The notes under the pieces: model-generated
Seen by the model: only the letters and a program-made list of their open reading frames with translations
Databases searched by the model: none
Told to the model about the DNA's origin: nothing
Assembly (NCBI GenBank): GCA_035582835.1
Contig: JAYKAV010000489.1
Location: 124,001-188,000 of the forward strand
DNA: 64,000 nucleotides
Source: Phoebastria nigripes
Lineage: Eukaryota; Chordata; Aves; Procellariiformes; Diomedeidae
Direction: 5' to 3'
Translations under genes and position numbers: made by a program
In this document: one piece after another, positions 1-11,615 of the stretch
Numbering within the stretch: the stretch's first letter is position 1
Layout of the letters: every line of letters begins with the position of its first letter

Positions 1-3000
1 GTTTGGATGTTGCAGGATACGTGGTAGGAGATGCACATGCTGAATCCATGGGTAAAAGGGACACTGCAGGCTTTCAGCCACTTTTCTCTTCTGCAAATTC
101 CTCACTGTGCAACCTCTGCCTGAGCAGCTGACAATCCTTTGATGACAGCCCCAGAGAGTTAATGAACTAAAAGGGCTATGGGTTATCTATTCCCAGAGAT
201 TGGGGAGCGTGAATTAAATGGTCTTTTGGAAGATGGGAAATAATTATTCTTCTGCTTCAAAGCCATGTCCAATTGAATGATGTCGCCAGCACGAATCAGC
301 AATCACAATCACTGATGAAGACCCATTAAACAGATTGGGCTGAGTAATGCACAGGAAAAAATGTCAGGAGCATCTTTAATTCTGAGTCTCTCAACCCTCC
401 AATGGTCTTTTTTTCTCTTTTTCTTTTCCTTTTTTTTTTTTTTTTTTTTTAACAGAAACTCTTTCAGTGCCTAGAGATTTCCTATCTCAGCACTTTAAAG
501 CTGGACATAGCTAGGAATGCATTTCTGCACCATCCCTGACGGAAGAGCAAGGACTTGAGTAGCTAAGTTTCCTGGGTATTGTCTGGGATAGCTGAAGAGT
601 ATTGTTTAGGATATGTGAAGTAAAGAAACCTTTTGGGAAAAGGCTTGGGCAAGACCAGTTGGGAGTTCCTCCACTCCCAGCTCTGGTGTATTGTTCAGTA
701 CGGCACTTCCTTCTGGCAGAGGCTGGGGAAGGAGCAAGATTCCCCAGGGCCAACACTTTTGTACACTTCAAGAGAAGGGCGAGTGTTGAGTGATCCTTAC
801 TGAAAGAAAGACACATTCTTCTGTAGTTTAACTATTGCAAAAGTGACATAATGAAGTCAAACATTAGGGCATGATCATTAGGGGAATTCATTAGAAANGC
901 TTGGCTGTACAATGAATTCAGTTGGAAGTTATGAACTATAACTCTTTAGTGTTACTGGAGGGAGGCAAATCTTATTACAGTGTTTTGCTTTTTCATCATA
1001 GGAGCTGTAACTTCACGGAAGTTGTACCAAAGGTAAACTTTGCCATTTTGTGCACGTGCCAGAGAAACAGGTCAGTAGGTTGGGCAACAGGTTAATTGAC
1101 TGGGTAAAGTCCAGCATCTCCTCCAGAGAACAGTAAGTTACACAGATGGTAAAAGGAGACTAAGAAAGGCCCATGTTTAGGAATAAAGGAGTTGTCACTT
1201 GTGATCGGACCCAGGGTCTACCTAGTTCACTAGTGTGGCTCTTACTAGTTAGTTGCTGTATTATCTGCCTCCCTGTTACACCTCATCTTCATCCCTAATA
1301 GGTCAAACCTGTTCTATCACAACATTCACAAAACAGATATGGGAAGGGGCAGTGGCACAGGTGTTTTGCAGAGATGTAGTGAAAGACAAATGTTGTCTTA
1401 GGGCTGTACTAAATAACAGTCCGGGACTATTTTTGAGGATGATGCTCTGGGGTTATGTGAAGATGCTGAGAAGGAGTGGTAGCAGCCCAGTCTGGAGCAT
1501 CGTCAGACTCTGAGACCCTCAGCACCTAGCTGGGTTTCAGCTGTCCAGATTTGGACAGCAACAGTGTAGGTGTCTTCATCTGGGGTGACTTCACTGGCAA
1601 TGGTGAAAAAGACATTTCTGAGGCAGTTTGTCTTAAAGGAGCCATCCAAAACAGGTCAGATGAAGTATGGTCTGGGAATGCCAGTTTCTTTCCATTTATG
1701 ATAAAATGGAGTGGAGTTTACTGGCTCAGTTGTAGCAATCCAACAGCAGATGGAAGACATCTGACCTCTAATCTCAGAACAACGTTTCAATTTTCATTTT
1801 CCTTCCCTCTCCGCAGCTACCCTCAGATTTCCAGCTGTCAGATCTGAAGAAAAGTTTGAAAATACAGCCTGAGTGGCATTTGCTTGATTCTGTAGCCTAT
1901 CTGAAACAAAATGCAAACTGTTCCCCTCCCATTAAAGATAAGATAAAGGAGATGTGTACATGGGAGGACCACGTAGGTTCTCCCTGGAACTTGGTTTTGC
2001 TTTACTTCAGCCTAGGAAGCAGGAGCAGTGAGGGGGATCTCCACATAGACTGATCGGACAGCGTGTCCTTGATACCAATAGTATATTGTCCGCGTACAGC
2101 ATGTATAGCAATGTCATTTTTGTAAAAGCTAGTAAGTAGTAGTTCACTCAGCTGAAAGCTAGGGAGTGTTTACCCGAGTCTGGTAGTGCAACTCTGTTAC
2201 TTTTCTGTTTATGGACAGATTGCATGTGTTACTCTATGTCCTCGGTGTTAATGAATTATGATTTGAAGACTATTAGCCAAAATGTATTTAATCAAGAAAC
2301 AAAATCCACTGATGGCCCTTGTATCTGTGGATCAGCCTTTCAGATGTCCTACTCAGTGCAGTTTCTAAAGCGCTGCAGGGTGGGCTCAGCAGCAGATGCA
2401 ATACAGCATCTTGCAATATAGCAAGAAAGGGCTTCACAACAGAAATGTTTATAACCTCTGAACAAAAAATATCGGGAGAGCACAGAAATCATTTGGGGAC
2501 TTTTAGTCTGCATTGGCGTACTCTGGCGCTGTTGATTGATATACCTGTTGGATTAAAGCTCCATTCTCCTCTATTGGATTTGATATATATTGGTAGTCCT
2601 GGTGTCCTCTACCCGGATGTGGGTACGTTCCAGCTCAATAGCAAGGGCGTTTGTACAAGCAGGATGGCAAACAATGCCTGCTTGTTTTGACTGTAGGTTG
2701 TTAAAATGCTACTTTGGAGGTTGTGTCATGATGTTGGAATGTGATTCAGTGTGAAAGACATGGAATTGTTTTAAAGGGGTATCATGCAGATCCCTGCTCA
2801 GCTGCACGAGGATATGAGTGAAAGGCTGCAGGGCATTGTGCTCATATTCCATGTGCACGCTGCAGAAATGCAGTTCTTTCAACCTCTCTGTAGATCTTGT
2901 TTTCTAAAGTTCTTTAGCATTTCTTTTGCTCTCTTGTGGCATTTATCCACTCTTCTCTACCTTTCCCTTGAAAAGCAGTATCTGAAAACTAGATGCTACA

Positions 3001-3660
3001 GTTAGCTGAGAACTTACCTGTGCCAGAAAGAAATCATTCCATGACCTCCATTGAGGACAATCCTCCTGGTAATATGCTGTGAGATTGGTCTTACTGTAAT
3101 AATCAGACAAAAGCCAGAGGGTTAAAGTGGGGAGAAAATAAATTCCCTGGAAAAAGGTCTCTTGCAGGCAGTTAAATCCAAAGGAACCTCTTCTGCCCCT
3201 GAGAACTGAAATGACAATTATTGGAGGTTGGAAGAGCATTCTGCAGTAGAAACATTGCATGCTTGTCCTGTCCTTTAAGTTTTTCCTAGACATCGGCTGT
3301 CACAGTTGGGTACAGGACACTGGGCTGAACTGTAGCCTCCNCAGAAATGACTATTCATATGACTTGAGAAATAAAGGAGACAGAGACACCAAGGAACAAG
3401 CGCCTTGTTCCGCTGCTGGTATGCTGGGCAGCAGCTTTGTCTTGTGGCCTTCCTGCAAAGAGGAACAATTGAGGTTTTGGACAAATTTGTCCACCAGTCA
3501 TACAGGACAGCTGTGTGTAGCTCGGCTAACATTCAGTGGGGTTAATAGGATGCATTCATGAGTATGGTTAGATGGGAAATTTGGAGACGCTGGAAAATTG
3601 TCTTGTGCCAGATTGGAGTGAAAATCCTGAAAAATGTCATGTGCTGACAGACTAAACGGA
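1..3660. other. unique non-coding sequence
   Basis: I see no gene here. Open frames are short (the longest is 123 codons), occur on both strands, and match no family I recognise. A run of 21 T at 430-450 follows a CT-rich stretch. No CR1, LTR or SINE signature is visible. Single ambiguous bases occur, for example near 898 and 3341. Confidence 0.6.
430..450 (+). repeat. poly-T homopolymer (21 T)
   Basis: An uninterrupted run of T preceded by a CT-rich stretch from about 408. It could be simple-sequence growth or the antisense tail of a retrocopy, but no retrocopied gene body is recognisable beside it. Confidence 0.9.
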
Positions 3661-3682
3661 AAAAATGTTAAGTTTTGCTTGG

Positions 3683-3752
3683 TTGAAATGTTTTGTTTTG
3701 TCATCTCTATGAAAAACTGAGAAAAAGAAAAAATCAAGATGAAACATTTCAA
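3683..3752. repeat. inverted repeat, possible ancient fold-back element
   Basis: TTGAAATGTTT at 3683-3693 is the exact reverse complement of AAACATTTCAA at 3742-3752. The 11-bp arms are separated by 48 bases. The flanks are rich in GAAAA and TTTTG words. A similar vocabulary, including a TGAAATG-type core, recurs at 29.9-30.1 kb, so the two may be relics of one interspersed family. The assignment to a family is inference. Confidence 0.45.
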
Positions 3753-3760
3753 AATTTAAT

Positions 3761-4877
3761 TAAACTGCACAGAAAGCTCTTTTGAACGAAAAGCAAATGT
3801 CTTCAGTGACTGTTCAAGCAGCATGTTCTGATTATTTCAGATTTTTTTCCCCCCAATCTTTTTTTTTCTCTTTTTCTTTTCCCTTGGGTCTGGAAATTTA
3901 GTGACACCAAACCATTCCTAGAAAAAAGGTTTTGGTTTGGATGAATCCAAGTTTTTCAACAGCAACATATTTTGTGAGAAAATTCCCTGCTGCTTCTGCT
4001 CATCAGTAAAGTTGGTGAGTTTAACCAGTCTCATGGCTGGCTAGGGAAAAAAAAGATCCCCCAGTTAGAGAAGTGGATAAATAACTTGGCACAAAGTCCT
4101 TCTCTGTTGACTCAGTTTACTTTGTGGACCCGGGCACGATTGTCATAATAAATTAAAGCATGAACATTCCCATTTGTCACTTCACCACTTCCTTTTGCTG
4201 CCTCCCAACATGTGGTAAAACCATTAGTTTTAACACAGCGAGAAAAGACCAGATGAGGGGAGGAGAATAATGCTAGAATTAAGGGGAGAGAGGAGAAAGG
4301 GGAAGACCTGCAGGGTGGAATGAAGGCAATCACTGAAGCACACACGACACCAGTTGCATATTTTTGGGGGCATAGTCGTATTAAAGTCATCAGGGTTTAT
4401 CATCTCTCTCTGGAGGAAAAAAGGAGACGATGGTTCTTCTGGGAGTCGCTAATAACCACCCTCCAAATTCTTAGGGTGGCCCAAAATCTAAGGGTAGAGA
4501 AGGACTCCTTTCAGTCACGCCCTGTCCCACTATTTTAATTATTTATGTACTGAATTGTTCACATGTAAGATGTTCTTTGCTGTCTCTTCAGTTCTGCACA
4601 GCTTCTCTTCTTTGCTCCTTGCCATCGTCTGTGGTAATTTCCTAGAATCATAGAATCGTTTCCTAAATTTCCTAAAGCTAAAGGAGGATGTGTTCAGATC
4701 AGGCCCCTTGTTGACAAGGTGTGAACAGATTAATGGCCATCCCATCCCACCTGGCTTCACAGGAATAGACTCGGCCCAAGCGGGCTTTCCGGGAATCCCC
4801 CACTGAACATGAGCCCCTGCAGAAACGGAGGTTTTCAGCTTTGAATAAGAGCAGAGGTCAAATTCAGAAAGAGAGAA
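3761..4877. other. unique non-coding sequence
   Basis: There is no gene. A T/C-rich stretch lies at 3840-3885. At about 4646-4662 a short TAGAATCATAGAATCG motif resembles the octamer-rich 3' tip of a CR1 on the minus strand. The sequence beyond it does not continue as CR1, so I do not call an element. Confidence 0.5.
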
Positions 4878-4910
4878 GGGGGGGGGGGGGTGTGTATGTA
4901 TGTGTGGTGG
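4878..4910 (+). repeat. G13 homopolymer followed by TG-rich tract
   Basis: Thirteen consecutive G at 4878-4890 run directly into TGTGTATGTATGTGTGGTGG. Simple sequence; such G runs are error-prone in assembly. Confidence 0.85.
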
Positions 4911-4957
4911 GAAGCTCAGAAGAATGTAAGCTTGGGATTTGAAAGCATCACACTCCT

Positions 4958-5062
4958 GAATTATGATTATTTATTGTCATGATAGTGCCTAGAGGCCCCA
5001 GCCTCATTGTGCTAAGGACTCCACAGACATATAATGAAGAGACAGTCCCTGCCTTGAAGATG
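4958..5062 (+). repeat. ancient amniote interspersed repeat fragment
   Basis: The words TATTTATTGT, GTGCCTAGAGGCCCCA, CATTGTGCTA and GAGACAGTCCCTGCC occur in order. They match from memory a repeat widespread in turtles, crocodilians and birds, in which 'cacctagaggcccca' precedes 'cattgtgctaggcgctgtaca' and 'gacagtccctgcc'. The middle is shortened compared with that pattern. I am sure it is an old dispersed repeat but less sure of its family name. Confidence 0.65.
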
Positions 5063-8000
5063 AATGAGGAAAACCTCCCTAAAGGGGGCTGGGAACAGGT
5101 GTGGCATATATCCATCAAGCTGATGGAGCATGTTTACAAGGTGTGTATGTAAGCGTAAGCAAGTGTGAGAGAGACAGCAAGAGAAGGAGAAAGTTGGATG
5201 TCAATTTTCATCTCCCTGGCTCTAAAGAAGGGGTTTTACTTTTTTTTTTTTAATTATTTTTATTTTCATCTTTCTTCTCCGGTAATGATTATCCACAGGT
5301 AAGATAAGAATTAACAAAAAAGTTCTAGTGATTTTGCTAAAAATCTGGATGCTGAAAGTCGTGATTCAGTAATTCACTCTGTATCTTTAAGCAAGTCACT
5401 TCTGCTTAGAACTTTTTTAAAGGTAATTTTGGTACCTCGCCCCCATAATGTCTCTTTAAAAATCTAGCTTTTTTTATCTTTTAGTCCTTCAGTTTTACTA
5501 AGTCTAAGCAAATAAGAAAACAAATGAATAAAGAAATAAGTTTTTGCATGAGCAGCAGATTTAATGAAGCCTGGTTTCCCCATGGACTTGTATCTTGTGT
5601 CTTATAACTCAGATGGCTCGTGACATCTCTGTCCTTGCTGTGTCCCCCACCATGCTGGTGCTGGGCAAGGCATAAAATGTATTGTTTGGAGCTTTTGGGT
5701 AGGGACCCACTGCTGCTGCTCATGACAGGGAAGCTGCTGAGTTTTTACTGCCTTTCCTGCATTTGGGAAACTCATTTGCAACCTCTGCCCCTCTGTCAGA
5801 TTCGTCCCAGATTGGACCATGGGCCCAAAAGTTACATGATCAGGAGGGAAATCAGCAAACGTACTGCCAACACAACCGCAGAAGGCGTGATTTTTTGGGG
5901 GAATCAGGCTAGCACTGGTGATCACTTATAGCAACCTCCTGGAAACCTAGGGGTAAAAATTGCTAGATATGGAGGAATGTTGTGCTTGTTAAGGGGTAAT
6001 GAAATAACTGTTCTGAAGCTGATAAAAGAGAGGGGAACAGAGCATTCTGTCAGTGGGACATGGTGGTTCTTGAGTACTTTAGCGAGAAAAAGGAGCAGGA
6101 GAGAGATGTATAAATTTTTTTCTTTTAGTTCTTAGAACAATCACCAACAAGAAGAAACTTAGCTATTCTTAGTTGCATCTAGGGGCTATGCATAATCTTT
6201 CCTGCTGAATTATGGAATATGATAGCTTTTATTAAATCCATTACAATTACAGCCTCTCTGCTGCACAGGTTTAGAATATGGAATAAGTAGGGTGCATAAT
6301 TTCAAATAAATATTTAAGATTTTGATGCNTGATACAGTTTTAGACTCTTAGGAGATAGAATTATATTTAGTTAGGGCTGTTTTCTTTTAATTCACACAAA
6401 CTTTCCTATCCAGCTACTTAGTAGTGCTGGATACTTTTTTTAAAAAACCTTCATGCTGGGGAAAAGATTGTGGCTGCTGCAGTTTTGCNCAAGATTTTGT
6501 CTGTATTGGTGACTTGGGTCTTCTCTAAAGTAGCTGGATATGTAAAGTCAGAAAGAATTTTTTTGAAAGTTGGAACTAATCTTAGGATGCATGCAACTGG
6601 AAAAAATATTAATAAAAATTTTGTCAGAAAATTAGGAAATACAAAATTTGGACAAATTCTGTTGAACAAAGAAGTAGCAAGTGTGTATTATTCCAGAATT
6701 TGGATTGCGTCTCTTTGCAGGGGGCACAGGACTAATAGGAGAACGGGAGATTTGAACATGGCTGTGGCCCTGGATCTCCAGCTAGCAGCTGCTGTTGGGT
6801 TCTTCCGTGCTCGTGGACTTCCTCCCCTCCAGTGCTGCCAGTAGCAGAGTCATCTAGATGAGTGTACAAGGCATGCCTGAACATGGGCAAGTGGAAGCGC
6901 CTTTCCTTGGCCTTGCTGCATCCCTGCCTGGGCAGATATTGTCTACAGCCATGTAAGAGAGATGATGCCCCCTAAGCAGCACTGGTCTGAGCCTGTCCAT
7001 GTGTTGCTAAGAATTTTTTGCTGGTAGCCTTGGCTGTTCAAGCTGACAGCTCTTTGCTGGCTACTCAACAGCTCCCGAGTAATCTAGTTTCAGTCTCTTA
7101 CTGAAACTTAGTCACTAAAGAAATAATGTGGAAATGCCACCGGCATGGGAGGTTACAAGCATGCTGCTCCTAGCCTTGTAGTAGTTGCTTCACAAAAAAC
7201 ACTGGTAATAGGAATACCTGATCCCCAAAGTAGCAAGGTCAACAAGGACAGTGTCAGAAACTCCCAGAGGAAACAGACAGGGACAGCTCACCATTTCCCT
7301 TGCAGGTTGCCCAGACAATTGACACTGGAGCTCTTGAAGAGCAGCTAACACCATTGCCTCTTTGTGAAGCAAGGATGGAAATTTCTGAGCATGAGAGCAA
7401 GAGGGAAAACCCCCTCTGTATGATTCTGTATTCTTCCTTTGTCTTCCCCACACCTGCTCCCTTTCCTCTTCCGTTCTCCCCACCCACCCTTCAAGAAGAT
7501 GCTCTAGGTGTTGGCTTTGACTTGGCTGCCAATACTCTGCGGAGATGTGTTAATGATGACTGGCAGGTTTTAAAAGCACTGTTTCAACACCTTGCTGTCA
7601 CCACACCTCATACTTCAGCAGCTTAGCACATGTTCCAAGGTGTTTAAAGAGCTTCCCGTGCAGCCCTTTTCCAGGCACTAACCTCTTGCCAGGAGCGGTA
7701 GCAGCTCCTGACCGCACTTTTCTGGCTGCGACCTTGTTAGTATTTGCCTATGACATGTAAATGAGCAGCACGGTCGTTAGCTAGCGAAATGTGTAATGTT
7801 TTCCATTGTGTGGAAGGCTCAGAGCTGACAAGACCGGAGCCTGTGTTCCAAAGTCTAAAGCAGTTGGCAGGTTTCTCAGTACCAGTTTTTTATGCCCCCA
7901 AGTGGGTTATGGAGCGGAAAAGGGGGTGGAGAGGAAAGGAGAGGGAGGAATGTGTGTGGATGCGTGGTGGGGGGAGAGTTAGCGGGAGAGAAGGGCCATT

Positions 8001-11000
8001 TGCAAGCCACCAGCTTTGAATGTAACTCGCATGGGCCTTGTGGTGGTGCTGAAGGGCCTGTTGTACTCGTTTGATTGACTCTAGGCTTAATGCTGCTTGC
8101 CACTTACCAGCACTTGTCTTTGCTCATTAGCAGGGGGATTGTGGGCAAATATTTAGATATTCAAGAGAGGAAATGTTAATCTTTGCAGTGTTCACTGAAT
8201 ATTTAAATGAGGCAGCAGGCAGTTTTGCTCTGTGTTTGACCTAGACTTACAGTGCTGAGGAAATGCTTGAGTCTTGGGATGGATTTATAGCCTAGCGCCT
8301 CCCTACTGTTGGGGTTCAAGTCACATGGTGAAACTCAGATCTCTTCAGAAAAGGCAGTGCAATCAGTCTACACAAGCCCTACTAAATATAAATGGCGCAG
8401 AAGCTTTGATCTGGCCAGTTTTAGGCACAGAGAAGTGCAACCCACATGAAGTTAGAATGATATTGGCTGTGTTGTAGACCCTCTGCTCCATAGGTAGGAG
8501 ATGGCCTCGCACTGAAGGTTGAAGATAATGATGACTGATTGCTGGTAGACTGGGCACTCAGGGTGCTCCTTTTGATAGAAGATGAGAAAAATACAGACAT
8601 TCTCTTGAGGTTTGGACAGGCAGATCTCCCAAATAAAAGTATGAATTAGGAACTTCACGTGTTTGGAGATGAACATGGTATTTGTGCTGGTCTCCTGATG
8701 TCTCTCATATTGATCTGGTGGATGATGGATAGACTAGCTGTCTCCTTGGAGGATGAAATGGACTCAGGTGGGGTTAGTCTGCACGGACAAACTTGAAGCA
8801 GGTAATGAGAAGTGTCTTGCATCACATGTTATTACCCAGAACTTTTCTCTAAATTTACTTAATTTAGGTTTATGTCCCTTTTCATTGCTACCTTCCAGAA
8901 TTATTCTAGGCAGCAAACATGGAAGCAGCAAAATCTAGTTTGAGAATGTTGCAACTTTGTAGGAAATAAATATTGAATTAGCAGTTCCTGATATCTGCAC
9001 TTGAATCTTGATTATTTTGTACCAGAATCAGATCAGGAATGTTCTGTGTAGGATGTATATCCTGTTTGAATTTTGGATATTTCATATCTACAATAGTTCC
9101 TTATAGAAAAGCTCTAGACTAGGAATTACTTATGGGAATAATATCATTGGATAAGGTTAAAAGACTAATGTATCTGTATGCATCATGACAGATGAAGGGC
9201 CAAGAGGAGTAAATCTGGCGGCTGCTTATTTAATCCATGTTTTAAGGGAACATAACGTGAAATGAACATGGTACTAGCTTTAACAAGGTAACGGAATAGA
9301 TAGGTTCAAGCCAGATCCTTCCAGGTGCTGAGCATCTACCCTGACCCAATTGCATTTCTATGGATCAAAACCTCTATGTTTAAGGCAATTCAGTTAACCC
9401 AAAATTATTCTCATTTAATTTGATTAATTTACTGGGAAATTATTTACTTATTCCTAAATATAGTCAATGGCTACATCCTGACAGGGTGAAGCAAAAACCA
9501 TTTTTATGGATTTTATTATTGATGGAGTTCCTAAACACAGTTTCTTTATGTTTTCTGTCTCTCGTATTCCAGTAGCTGTTAGTCAATTAAATATTTCTCC
9601 AGTAAATTTGAGGCATAGAGAATCACTTGAGAGTTGTAGAACTCCTTTTAGTGGGAATTAGAAGCCAGTTACTGTAGGTTTAGGCACATCTGACAGTTCC
9701 ACCCATGTGCTGTTCCTCCGTTCGTGGCTGTGCCCTCTTACCTGGGATCTTCTCCTGTTTTTCCTTTGGCATTTTTCCTTTTGTCTTTATTACTCCTTTT
9801 CTTTATGTCATATTGTTGCTTTGGGGAATTTTGGGGAGGACAACTAGTTCTTGTTCCAGTCTCCATTTGACCTTCACTCAAGACAGGGGGTCAGCAATGC
9901 AAACCATGGTTTTATACTGCACGGGCCAGCTATCTGCTGGAAATAAGCAGCAGCAGATATATTTCACTGAAGCCAACTTGAGAGCCAACAGATAGCAGTG
10001 ACTTTAGTCACAGCCACAGCAGCAGCTTTTAATCATGCCAGTGTATTCAAACTGGCAAGCTGGTGGTGATAGGCACAAGTTCCCATGTTTATACCATCTG
10101 GTTTCACTAGTCTTGGCTTTTTTAGATTGTCAGTGCCAGATTGGCAGAGCTTTTGCATGCGTACAGTAAATGGCTGCATGTGTTTAATTTTTGAAATGCC
10201 CTCTCTGAGTCTGCTCTCATTGTCAGACGACTTTGTTGTTGTTCTTCCTGACTAACCCTGGCATTGTGTTCAGAAAACTCTGGCTTGTAGCTCTCCGCAG
10301 ATATAGGGCACTTGCTGCTCTAGGTAATGGGAGAGAGCATCAGAGTCCCCTGCAGTTAGATTTGTCAGCTGCTCTCGAGTGCATCACACCCAGCAGAGTA
10401 AAATTCCCGGTACCGCTTCTTCCACCGGTACTCCCTTGTCATAGGTTTTCCTCCTCCTCCATTACCTCTGCCTGGACCCTGGTGCGAGTGGAATGGTGGG
10501 GATGGGGGGCAACATTAAAATAAACCTAGAAGAGCCTAACACCAAACAAATTCCCACCTGTAGAGTGCAGATGCTTTGCAGGGAGCAGCCCCATCTTTGC
10601 ACTGTCTGAGGGTTGTTCTCCAGTTGCTGTTTTAAGCCATCTGATTTTGAAATGATGTTAGGTGTAGGAAAATAAAAGCCGGGGCTTGTGCCAAAGACAC
10701 AGTGGTGTTCCACACTAGGTGGAAACAGGCTCCATGTCTCCATCCATCACCTCTTCCTCTGGAGCTTCTGTCTTGGCAGGTGTCTGTAGAATAGTGGGCA
10801 AACTGTAGTGGCTTGTGCTCAAAAAAGTTCAAAGAAGCAGCAATAATCCTGATAACAGGGCAAGTCAGAGAGCTGTAGGATTTCATAAAGAAAGGCTAAT
10901 GGGGATTTGAATTTAAACATTGTACCTCTTTTCTACATTTTTTCCTGCAGCTTAAGGTGTGTGTTCCAGTTGCTGGTGTCAGACTGAAAAGTTCAGAAAG

Positions 11001-11515
11001 CAGACTGGCCTCCATCCCTTCATGAGACAGACTGCAGAAATTTTCATCTCTGTCACTTGTTCAATTCTACCTGTGAAGGTTAAAAGATAAATGTCATTCT
11101 CTAATAGTTTTTAGAAGCTGGTGTGAAACAGATCCACAGATTTCATTGCTGATACCTAAAGAAGCTTGTCTGATAAAAAATTGTCAGCATTATTGATTTG
11201 GATGCGCAGTAATGTGCACTAGGACAGATTCAACAGAAGGGCCAGTGCCACTTTGGCTTGAAGACCTGTTTACAGAGGCAGGGATGTATTCTGTACTGGT
11301 GCAGCTATTCTTCTTCGTAAATGAATTTATGCCATGTAGAAGAGAAGCAATTCCCTATGCTCTCTTTAGCCCTCGCTGCTGACCTCCCAACAGGAATTAT
11401 TATGCTGACTTTTACATAGCAGTGAATTCGAGTCTGCGTGAATGGTGGCTCCTGTCCCCAGGATTGTTCCTCTCCTGTTCTTTCACTATATTATGCTGTT
11501 GTTGGTCACTGATTT
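5063..11515. other. unique non-coding sequence
   Basis: I see no supported gene, RNA gene or mobile element in these 6.4 kb. There are short T tracts (5240-5260) and a G/A-rich block at about 7913-8000 with several G runs. Open frames such as those near 5.6-5.9 kb and 6.5-6.8 kb are short and overlap antisense frames of equal length, as expected by chance. Confidence 0.55.
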
Positions 11516-11615
11516 TGGTTTTTTGTTGTTGTTGTTTTGTTTTTTTTNGGGGGGGGTGTTTGTTTGGGTTTTTTTGTTTGGTTGGTTCTTTTTTTTACAA
11601 AAAAGAAAAAAGTAA
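11516..11615 (+). repeat. low-complexity T/G then A-rich tract
   Basis: TTTTGTTGTTGTTGTTTTG is followed by T8, an ambiguous base, G8, TTTGTTTGGG and T-rich sequence, ending in an A-rich block. The n at the T/G switch marks an unresolved homopolymer. No target-site duplication or element body is visible. Confidence 0.8.

Noticed and set aside
4640..4700. TAGAATCATAGAATCG, resembling the octamer tail of CR1
   Set aside because: The following sequence does not continue as CR1 3' UTR; the match is too short.
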